Source: an uncultured Bacteroidota bacterium (lineage in GTDB: Bacteria; Bacteroidota; Bacteroidia; Bacteroidales; P3). From it: 64,000 bases of DNA. The notes beneath the pieces are model-generated. The model did not search any database and was not told the origin of the DNA. It saw nothing but the letters and a program-made list of their open reading frames with translations. The DNA lies in NCBI GenBank assembly GCA_902774845.1, contig CACYJU010000004.1:1-64000 (forward strand). The letters are read 5' to 3'. The translations under genes were made by a program, and so were the position numbers. Positions 49,259 to 56,958 of this stretch are shown one piece after another (position 1 is the first letter of the stretch; each line of letters begins with the position of its first letter).

Positions 49259-50719
49259 TCACCGCACAGAATACTTAAGTGCGTTCTTTGTCTTAAACTC
49301 TTTGGTGGAGAGTTGCAGGTTTAGTTTAGCAGATTTGCCATTGGGTCGAACTGTTTTGAGGCCTTCGATTTCGACATTGTCAATATAGTCGAACTCGCGT
49401 TGGAGGTCTTTTGTGTTGCCCTTGGGATAGAAGATATTCATGGTGCGGATGGTGGTGGGCGCCACGACGGTGAGATTTTTGACTTTAAGGTTGGGCAAGC
49501 GCTTGGGGTTGAGCTCTGGACGAGGATTGTCGGCGGTGTCGAGGAAGTCGATCTGGACGAGGGAATGATAGCGACGAGTGAGCTCAAAGGTGCAGTCGGT
49601 GATGTAGATATCGAATGGAGTGTAGGCATTGTAGCTGGAGCGGACGCGGACGGGAGTGTAGTCGATGAAATGGCAGGAGTCGAAGACGACTGTGCCGTAC
49701 ATGGAAGAGAAGAGAGTCTGACGACCACGGAGGGTGCAACTCTTAAGTTGGACGTCGCGTCCGTAGCAGTGGATGTCGAATCGGTCGATGTCGCACTCTC
49801 CGAGATAGGTGTTACTGAGGTTATTGGTGCCGAATACACCCCAGTTGCCATAGGCTTTGATATGTGTGAAAGATGATTTATATACGTTGTTCATAGAGAA
49901 AGCATAGCCGTAGTTGCGAGAGGAGCCGTAGCCAGAGTAGGTGCCCTCTACGGTGTCGCAATCAAAAAACAGATTGGCACAGTTGCTAACGGAGAACACC
50001 CCGTCGGCGATCATACGGCTACGAGGCGTGGTGACATGAATATTGGATACGGTAACGCCCTGCTGACCAACCAATGCGAGACAGTAGGTACGGAAAGAGG
50101 AGCCCTTGACGCGGTGCAGGGTGAGGTTCTGGATAAAGGCAGGACTATCGGGGTCGAAGTCATAGTAGTAGGCTTTGAGGCGGGTGGAGTCGGTGTTCCA
50201 AGATGTTACTGGGTCGTTTTCAGCGATGCCGTTGTTGAGAACTAGTATGTCGCGACGGTATTGCTGGTAGCCGTAGCCGCGGCGCTCGGTCCAGGGTGTC
50301 AGGTCTTCGAGGACGAGAAGATGGTGGCCAGAGGCGAGAGCAGGTATTGAACGGAAATCGAGAGAGTCGATGAGAGACTTGTCGAAAGTGACGGGTTTGG
50401 AAGGAGATATGCGAGAGAAGAGGGCGCCATGGGCGGAGTGGTTGGTGACGTAGAGAACAAGTCCGCCGAAGTCGGTGTAGGGGCCGAGCGGTATGGACTT
50501 GAAATCGGGAGGAAGCTCAAGTTGAAGCGTGTCGACACTGTCGTAGGAGACTGCAAGGCCGCGAGCGAGAGCGTCGGTATGCGCACGGTAGAGAGCATAG
50601 TAGCGGTCGATGCCGTTGGCGGCCTCGCGGAGACCGTAGTCAAGAGGCGAAACCTGCGCATGGGCCGACATACAAAGCAAAACGAGAACCTGTCCGAGTA
50701 TGAATCTTATAATTTTCAT
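49259..50719 (-). CDS. Secreted right-handed beta-helix protein
   Basis: A 486-residue protein with a signal peptide (MKIIRFILGQVLVLLCMSAHA). From about residue 190 on, short repeating strands (FIQNLTLHRVKGSSF, VTVSNIHVTTPRS, NLFFDCDTVEGTYSG, SSFTHIKAYGNWG, YLGECDIDRFDIH, VQLKSCTLRG) give the coil pattern of pectate-lyase-like parallel beta helices. The N-terminal domain (about 25-180) is not recognised. No active-site motif can be assigned, so it may be a polysaccharide lyase relative or a structural surface protein. It is divergent from the GH97 gene. Confidence 0.75.
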   Translation of the reverse strand: MKIIRFILGQVLVLLCMSAHAQVSPLDYGLREAANGIDRYYALYRAHTDALARGLAVSYDSVDTLQLELPPDFKSIPLGPYTDFGGLVLYVTNHSAHGALFSRISPSKPVTFDKSLIDSLDFRSIPALASGHHLLVLEDLTPWTERRGYGYQQYRRDILVLNNGIAENDPVTSWNTDSTRLKAYYYDFDPDSPAFIQNLTLHRVKGSSFRTYCLALVGQQGVTVSNIHVTTPRSRMIADGVFSVSNCANLFFDCDTVEGTYSGYGSSRNYGYAFSMNNVYKSSFTHIKAYGNWGVFGTNNLSNTYLGECDIDRFDIHCYGRDVQLKSCTLRGRQTLFSSMYGTVVFDSCHFIDYTPVRVRSSYNAYTPFDIYITDCTFELTRRYHSLVQIDFLDTADNPRPELNPKRLPNLKVKNLTVVAPTTIRTMNIFYPKGNTKDLQREFDYIDNVEIEGLKTVRPNGKSAKLNLQLSTKEFKTKNALKYSVR

Positions 50720-50742
50720 TGGTTATGTGGTTTTGGTGAGTG

Positions 50743-50750
50743 CAAAAGTA
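50743..50750 (-). promoter_or_regulatory. Probable -7 box of the beta-helix gene
   Basis: CAAAAGTA on plus is TACTTTTG on minus, 24 bp before the start codon. It is only 13 bp from the plus-strand box at 50764. Confidence 0.65.
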
Positions 50751-50763
50751 CGTAAAATTGTTG

Positions 50764-50771
50764 TACCTTTG
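50764..50771 (+). promoter_or_regulatory. Probable -7 box of the GH97 gene
   Basis: TACCTTTG followed by CATC, 30 bp before ATG 50801. With the box at 50743 it forms tightly packed divergent promoters. Confidence 0.65.
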
Positions 50772-50800
50772 CATCATTGTTTTTAGAAACACTTTTTACC

Positions 50801-52798
50801 ATGAAGAAGATAGCGTTTTTAGTTTTGGCTGTGATGCTGGGTGTTGTTGGCTGGGCCGACGAGGACTGGCATGTGCTAACATCGCCCGACGGCAAGTTGG
50901 TCACATCTATTGCATGTAGTCCTAACGGCCTAAACTACAAGGTTGAATACAACGGAACAAAACTCATGGATTGGTCGTCAATCAGCTTGAACACCGACAA
51001 GCACGCAAGCATAAAAAATGGATGGTACGAAGTGAAAAGCAAGAGCAGAAAGGTTGACGAAACGATAGAGTCGCCTTTCTACCGGCAAGCCACGATGGAG
51101 AACCGATACAACGAACTGACGATAAAGTTGAGAAACGGCATAACTGTGGAGTTCCGAGCATATAACGAAGGTATGGCGTACAGATGGAAAACGGATAAGG
51201 CATGCAAGGTGACTACGGAGAAGGTGAAATATGAGTTTATGGAGGACTGGGAGACGACAGCACCGTATGTGATACACTTTGACTCGACAAACCACGAAAG
51301 GCAGTACAACTCATCGTTTGAGAACCACTACAAGCGGATGCCGATATCGGAGCTGGACACGAGACGCCTGTGCTTCCTGCCGCTGCTGGTGCACGGATCC
51401 AACGGGATAAAGATATGTATCACGGAGTCAGGCCTACTGAACTATCCGGGGCTGTACATGCATGGGACCAGAGAGAAGGGAGTGCTGACTGGAGAACACG
51501 CCCCCCTACCCGACCGCGTGGAGCAGGGCGGATACGGCAACCTGCAGGAGGTGGTGAAAACGAGGAAAAACCACATAGCCGAGATGGCGAAAGGTGAATA
51601 CACACCGTGGAGGATCATGATGGTGGCAGAAAACAGCGCGGAGCTGGCGATGAACAACATGAGCTACCTGCTGGCAGAGCCAAGCAGGGTGAAAGACATA
51701 AGCTGGATAAAACCCGGCAAGTCGGCATGGGAATGGTGGAACAGCTGGCATCTGGAGAAAGTGGATTTCGAGGCCGGAATAAACACGCAGACATACAAGG
51801 CATACATAGACTTTGCATCCAAGTATAATCTGGATTATGTCATCATGGACGAAGGGTGGTCGGTGAGGAACGAGGCGGACCTGATGAAAGTGGTGCCGGA
51901 GATAGACCTGCCCGAGATAGTGAAATATGGGAAGGAGAAAGGCGTGGGAATCATTCTGTGGGCAGGTCATTACGCCTTCAACAGAGACATGGAGCGAGTG
52001 TGCCAGCACTACAGCGAGATGGGAATCAAAGGGTTCAAGATTGACTTCATGGACAGGGACGACCAGCTGGCGGTAGATTTTTACAAGCGAGCAGCGGAGA
52101 TGTGCGCCAAGTACCGGCTGGTGGTGGACTTTCACGGAGCGTTCAAGCCAGCAGGATTCACGAGGACGTACCCTAACGTGCTGAACTTTGAAGGAGTGTT
52201 CGGGCTGGAGCAGATGAGATGGGCGAAGCTGGAATGGGATCAAATGCAGTACGACACCGAGATACCGTTTATAAGGCAGGCAGCCGGGCCGATGGACTAC
52301 ACTCCTGGGGCGATGCTGAACGGAACACAAAACACCTTCAGACCTAACTCTATGGAGCCGATGAGCCAAGGGACGAGATGCCACCAACTGGCGCTATATG
52401 TGGTGCTTGACATGCCGCTGGCGATGCTGTGCGACTCACCGTCGAACTATGAGAAAGAGCCTGAGTTTACCAAAATGCTGGCGGAGATACCGACAACATG
52501 GGACGAGACGAGAGTTCTTGCTGGCGAGGTGGGCGAATATATAGTTACGGCTCGACGGAAAGGAAATCTGTGGTATATCGGCGGCATCACGAACTGGGAA
52601 ACCAGAACTGTTGAGTTTGACCTCTCGTTCATAGGGAATCAACAGGTACGATCGGCAACAATGTATTCAGACAGCAAGAACAGCAGCCGTTGGGCGAGCG
52701 ATTATAGCCATACCGCTATCGACTGCAAACCAATGCAAAAACAACAAGTAAGGATGGCTCCAGGAGGAGGTTTTATGATGAAAGTCGAGGTTGAGTAA
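50801..52798 (+). CDS. GH97 family alpha-glycosidase
   Basis: ATG 50801 gives a signal peptide (MKKIAFLVLAVMLGVVGWAD) and 665 residues. The N-terminal beta-super-sandwich (SPDGKLVTSIACSPNGLNYKV) leads to the catalytic barrel with YVIMDEGWSV, GFKIDFMDRDDQ and VVDFHGAFKPAGFTRTYPN, then EGVFGLEQMRWA, all GH97. The Asp in KIDFMDRDD sits where retaining GH97 members (alpha-galactosidase type, as BtGH97b) have their nucleophile, so a retaining mechanism is favoured over the SusB type. It is expected in the periplasm. Confidence 0.92.
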   Translation: MKKIAFLVLAVMLGVVGWADEDWHVLTSPDGKLVTSIACSPNGLNYKVEYNGTKLMDWSSISLNTDKHASIKNGWYEVKSKSRKVDETIESPFYRQATMENRYNELTIKLRNGITVEFRAYNEGMAYRWKTDKACKVTTEKVKYEFMEDWETTAPYVIHFDSTNHERQYNSSFENHYKRMPISELDTRRLCFLPLLVHGSNGIKICITESGLLNYPGLYMHGTREKGVLTGEHAPLPDRVEQGGYGNLQEVVKTRKNHIAEMAKGEYTPWRIMMVAENSAELAMNNMSYLLAEPSRVKDISWIKPGKSAWEWWNSWHLEKVDFEAGINTQTYKAYIDFASKYNLDYVIMDEGWSVRNEADLMKVVPEIDLPEIVKYGKEKGVGIILWAGHYAFNRDMERVCQHYSEMGIKGFKIDFMDRDDQLAVDFYKRAAEMCAKYRLVVDFHGAFKPAGFTRTYPNVLNFEGVFGLEQMRWAKLEWDQMQYDTEIPFIRQAAGPMDYTPGAMLNGTQNTFRPNSMEPMSQGTRCHQLALYVVLDMPLAMLCDSPSNYEKEPEFTKMLAEIPTTWDETRVLAGEVGEYIVTARRKGNLWYIGGITNWETRTVEFDLSFIGNQQVRSATMYSDSKNSSRWASDYSHTAIDCKPMQKQQVRMAPGGGFMMKVEVE

Positions 52799-52887
52799 GT
52801 CACCCTAAGATGATAATTGCCGCCGCCATGCGGCGTCATTGTCACCTTCGGCTCAGCATAACCATTTTGTGGTTCTGCATTCGCTCT

Positions 52888-52917
52888 TGAGATGTTAATT
52901 TATGTAAAAAACGAGCG
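52888..52917 (+). repeat. 30-bp dispersed motif, copy 2
   Basis: TGAGATGTTAATTTATG to AACGAGCG. It aligns to 1907-1937 with one gap. It lies 6 bp before the TTTG of the next promoter, so it may be an upstream activating site. Confidence 0.7.
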
Positions 52918-52922
52918 GGATA

Positions 52923-52953
52923 TTTGTAAATTAAATAATTATCCCTATATTTG
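52923..52953 (+). promoter_or_regulatory. Promoter of the large T9SS protein, TTTG-N19-TATATTTG
   Basis: TTTG at 52923-52926, 19 bp, TATATTTG at 52946-52953: an exact fit to the -33/-7 consensus. The start codon is 65 bp downstream. Confidence 0.8.
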
Positions 52954-53018
52954 CTATTTGATAAATAGTAGGCAAAAGAGCCGAAATAATATGTAAAACG
53001 ATTTATAATCAATATATT

Positions 53019-56000
53019 ATGAAGCGGACATTATTATCTTTACTGTCAATTCTGATTCTTTCGACGGCGTTGAACGCACAGGAGACCTATCTGGTTGCCA
53101 ATGGAACGGAAACAAACTCGTACGTACCTGTATATGGATTCTACTGCGATGCACTAATACGCTGCCAAACAATATACCCGGCAAGCATGCTTGAGGAAAT
53201 AAACGGTGGTCAGATTCAGAGCATCAAATATTTCTTAAGCTCGCCTTCCAGCAGCCAGCTCAGCTCTACCTTCCAGGTAAGGATAGGTGAAGTGACCCCT
53301 GCTTCGTTTTCAAGCGCTTCTTACCTAAGTAACACAAGCTTTCAACTTGTCTATACCGGCACGCTGAATACTACTCAGTCCACAATGACTATCACCTTCA
53401 CCGAGCCCTACGTATACGGTGGTGGCAACCTGCTGATAGAAGTTGTGAGCACAGTTGAAGGCAACTATAGCTCTTGCTCGTTTTACGGCGTATCGCATAC
53501 TGGCGGCAGCGTTTCTGGTTACGACTATGATTCGTGGCAGGACGCATCCGCTTCCTCAAGAAACTTCATCCCGAAAACTGAGTTCACAGCAGAGGTTGGA
53601 CCACAGACCTGTCCCAAACCGACATTGGATGACCCTACAGTCGACGGCTTGACAGCGACTATCAACTGGACAGAGAACGGCGATGCCCGTTCCTATGCCA
53701 TTTACCTTAACAACAACCTGGTGGAAATCGTAAACAACGTAACCACCTACACCTTCAACAACCTTAACCCGATAACAGACTACTCCGTAAAAGTGAGAGC
53801 CATCTGTGCCGTAGGCGACACCAGCTACGCTGCCAGCAAAACTTTTACAACACCATGTGTAACAGAAAATTTACCCTATAACGAAGGATTTGAAGGATTT
53901 GCCACAGGTTCCAGCAGCTTCCCCCAATGTTGGACCAATTTTAGTAACACCAGCAACTATGTACAAAGCGGATATGGTGCAACAGGCAGCAATGCAATGC
54001 ATATTGCTGGTCCTGGTATAGTTATAAGCCCCGTCCTTGCAACCAATGGTCGGCCCATAGAGGTGGTTTTCAGCGCCAAAGTCAGCAGCGAGAGCTCTTC
54101 TGGAACCATACAGGTTGGATTCACCAACAATGCAACAAACCTGAACAGTGTTACTTGGAGTGAAACATTTCAGGCAACTTCAAATTACAACACCTACGAA
54201 GTCTCTTTCCCAAACACAGGAACAGCGCAAACTGGTTATGTAGTCTTTAGACAAAACGCAACCTCAAGCTATTACTACTATTACATTGACGATGTTTACA
54301 TCGGAGTGATGTCCGACTGCCGCAAACCCGAAAATCTAGCTGTCCACTCAGTGGCTCGCACGGGTGCTGCAATTGCATGGGAACCGTCGGCAAACAGCAC
54401 TCCCGATGCCTACTATTTTGAATACAAGACATCGGGGTCTAACACATGGATTGGCGAGGACGTGCGCGAGCCCTATAAATTTCTGACCGGACTTACGATG
54501 GGCACACAGTACAATGTTCGAGTAAGATCAATCTGCGGTTCTGACACATCGCGAGACGCCCACACAACGTTTGTAACACCAGCTTGCAACGTAGAGGTCG
54601 GCGGCGCAACAACAACAAACTATTACGTACCGTTCTACTACTTCTATAACTACGGCTACTCTCAGTCTCTCTATCCGGCAGCTGACCTCAGTCGGATGGA
54701 CACCATCTATGGTATTGAATTCAACCTGAGTTCAACAAACACAAAAACCTACACAATAGACGTTTATATTGCCAACACCACCAGAACCTCTGTAAGCACC
54801 AGTCAATATGTTCCGGTGGCACAAATGACCAGAGTTGTTCAAAACAGGCAGATTGTATTCTCACAAGGCTGGAACAGCATATCATTCGACACACCTTTCG
54901 TCTACGACGGTTCAAGTAACATTGTCGTAGCAGTAGACAATAACACAGGATCCTACCAAAGTGGATTGAACTACTATCATCACTCATCAACAGGCAGTAG
55001 CAGTTGCTACTGGTATACAGACGGTAGCAATATATCTCCTTCCAGTCCTTCCGGATCCAGTGGAAGTGCCACCACTGTTCCTGACATACGGTTCTCTATA
55101 ACATGCGCCCAAGAGGACTGCCAGCCGCCATTGCTCCTTCCGAGTGACATACAGTCACACTCTGTGACCTTGCATTGGCAGCCGATGGGTATCGCCACCT
55201 CGTGGAAGGTGGAATACAAACAGAGCACTGTCAGTGACTGGAACGTTGCCGTCGCAAACACAACCGAGCATCAGTATACACTCAGCAACCTTGTTGCAGG
55301 AGTGACCTATCAGTTCCGTGTAACCGCTAACTGCACAGGAGAAGACAACAGTACTATCGTATCTGCATTCACAAAATGTGACCTTTTCGATTTAACATAT
55401 ACTGAAGATTTCGCCTCAGGTCGAATCAACCCCTGCTGGACGACATCGACCGCGACACCCAACTATCCCACCATTTTCTCATCGAAACTCTATACTGGTC
55501 CGACAGCTGGCGCTTGGGTCATACTGCCTGAATTTGTCGAAGAGATAGACAACCTGATGATTACTTTTGACGTGAACAGCAGCTCGGATGGTGGCACCGT
55601 GAAAGTCGGAGCCACGATTGGACGGGACTTCAGCAGCTTTGAAGAGATCTCAAGCATCACTTACACCAACGAAATTTCAAGTGCCGAAGTCTATTTCGAC
55701 AACTATACAGGCAACGGCACCAACATTGCCATCAAATTCGAATCAGGATACACCTTAGTCGATGACGTGGTAGTGTCGTTAGCCCCAAGCTGTCGTCGTC
55801 CTACCAACATACGTGTTGACGATGTAGATGCAACCACCGCAACATTATCATGGGATGCCGGCCAGAACGCAACTGGCGCTACTGTCAAATACCGTCGCAG
55901 CGGAGGCCGTTGGCAAACCGTCACATGCGAAGGGAACAGCGTCACCCTCACTGGCCTGATTGCCAACATGCCTTACGACGTAATCATCAAAGCCAACTGC

Positions 56001-56882
56001 AGTGGTGACATGAGCGACAATAGCGAGACTTTCACCTTCCGCACCAACTGCGCCGACGGCAGCACCCGCGTCACCATGGGCTATCCCTTCATCGAAGGGT
56101 TTGAATATGGTCTCTACTGCTGGCAGCAGGAGTTCGTGGCTCAAGAGTTGGAGTGGGTCACCAAAGCAGGCGACGGAGAGTCGAACATTGGTGCTCACGG
56201 CATTGAAGAGGCCTACCTTGACGATTTCAACGCACTGCTTTACAACCTACTGGTTTACACTGCAGGTCCTAAGACGAGAATCATCAGCCCAATGCTGAAC
56301 ACCGAAGCACTCGAAGATCCCTGGTTGAGATACGCCTATGGACTCACTAAATACACCGACAGAGAGACTAACCAGCAGTACTTCGACGAATTGACCGTAT
56401 TCTACAGAACAAGTGCCAACGGCCAGTGGGTTCAGTTGAAGAACTACACCGCCGCCACCACAGGATGGGTGAAAGACTCTGTACGGTTACCAGCCACAAG
56501 CAGCACCTTCCAAGTGTCGTTCCTGGGATACTTCAAAGGTGGCAATGGAGTTGCGCTCGATGATGTGAGAATCTACACCGCTGGCCACGACACTCGAGTT
56601 GACGATGAACCAGAAGGCATAGAGGAAGCGGAAGCCAATTGGACATTCCGAATGTACCCCAACCCAGCCAACGGAAGCACAACAATCAGGTTGGAAGGTA
56701 TTGACGGGAAAGTACATATAACCCTGATGGACATGAGCGGCAGAACTGTGCGCACATTGGATAAGGAATGTTACGGAGGATGCGAGCATCTGGTCGACCT
56801 TCAAGGATTGGCACAAGGGGCCTACTTTGTGAGGGTCAATGGAGACAGGGTCAATAGTGTGAAGAAACTTATCGTGAGGTAA
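53019..56882 (+). CDS. Large secreted T9SS adhesin-like protein with Fn3 domains
   Basis: A 1287-residue protein with signal MKRTLLSLLSILILSTALNA. A beta-rich module at about 22-190 (NGTETNSYVPVYGFYCDA...YVYGGGNLLIEVV) recurs at about 530-695 (GATTTNYYVPFYYFYNYG...PFVYDGSSNIVVAV). Fn3-like domains follow at about 200-285, 440-520, 700-785 and 935-1010. Cleaved-adhesin/choice-of-anchor-like domains begin at YNEGFEGFATGSSSFPQCW, at YTEDFASGRINPCW and at FIEGFEYG. The C-terminus FRMYPNPANGSTTIRLE...KKLIVR is a type A sorting domain. It is a likely client of PorU/PorV. Confidence 0.9.
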   Translation: MKRTLLSLLSILILSTALNAQETYLVANGTETNSYVPVYGFYCDALIRCQTIYPASMLEEINGGQIQSIKYFLSSPSSSQLSSTFQVRIGEVTPASFSSASYLSNTSFQLVYTGTLNTTQSTMTITFTEPYVYGGGNLLIEVVSTVEGNYSSCSFYGVSHTGGSVSGYDYDSWQDASASSRNFIPKTEFTAEVGPQTCPKPTLDDPTVDGLTATINWTENGDARSYAIYLNNNLVEIVNNVTTYTFNNLNPITDYSVKVRAICAVGDTSYAASKTFTTPCVTENLPYNEGFEGFATGSSSFPQCWTNFSNTSNYVQSGYGATGSNAMHIAGPGIVISPVLATNGRPIEVVFSAKVSSESSSGTIQVGFTNNATNLNSVTWSETFQATSNYNTYEVSFPNTGTAQTGYVVFRQNATSSYYYYYIDDVYIGVMSDCRKPENLAVHSVARTGAAIAWEPSANSTPDAYYFEYKTSGSNTWIGEDVREPYKFLTGLTMGTQYNVRVRSICGSDTSRDAHTTFVTPACNVEVGGATTTNYYVPFYYFYNYGYSQSLYPAADLSRMDTIYGIEFNLSSTNTKTYTIDVYIANTTRTSVSTSQYVPVAQMTRVVQNRQIVFSQGWNSISFDTPFVYDGSSNIVVAVDNNTGSYQSGLNYYHHSSTGSSSCYWYTDGSNISPSSPSGSSGSATTVPDIRFSITCAQEDCQPPLLLPSDIQSHSVTLHWQPMGIATSWKVEYKQSTVSDWNVAVANTTEHQYTLSNLVAGVTYQFRVTANCTGEDNSTIVSAFTKCDLFDLTYTEDFASGRINPCWTTSTATPNYPTIFSSKLYTGPTAGAWVILPEFVEEIDNLMITFDVNSSSDGGTVKVGATIGRDFSSFEEISSITYTNEISSAEVYFDNYTGNGTNIAIKFESGYTLVDDVVVSLAPSCRRPTNIRVDDVDATTATLSWDAGQNATGATVKYRRSGGRWQTVTCEGNSVTLTGLIANMPYDVIIKANCSGDMSDNSETFTFRTNCADGSTRVTMGYPFIEGFEYGLYCWQQEFVAQELEWVTKAGDGESNIGAHGIEEAYLDDFNALLYNLLVYTAGPKTRIISPMLNTEALEDPWLRYAYGLTKYTDRETNQQYFDELTVFYRTSANGQWVQLKNYTAATTGWVKDSVRLPATSSTFQVSFLGYFKGGNGVALDDVRIYTAGHDTRVDDEPEGIEEAEANWTFRMYPNPANGSTTIRLEGIDGKVHITLMDMSGRTVRTLDKECYGGCEHLVDLQGLAQGAYFVRVNGDRVNSVKKLIVR

Positions 56883-56906
56883 AATTAGAAACTAGTTAAA
56901 CTTACG

Positions 56907-56943
56907 AGGTGGGTTGTCGACAAAAACGTCAACCCACCTTTTT
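56907..56943 (+). terminator. Terminator after the large T9SS gene
   Basis: AGGTGGGTTG (56907-56916) and CAACCCACCT (56930-56939), 13-nt loop, T5. It ends 15 bp before the GH78 start. Confidence 0.88.
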
Positions 56944-56958
56944 AATAAAAGCAACCAC

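Noticed and set aside
56914..56958. Upstream extension of the GH78 protein from TTG 56914
   Set aside because: It runs through the preceding terminator and would hide the lipoprotein signal that starts at 56959.
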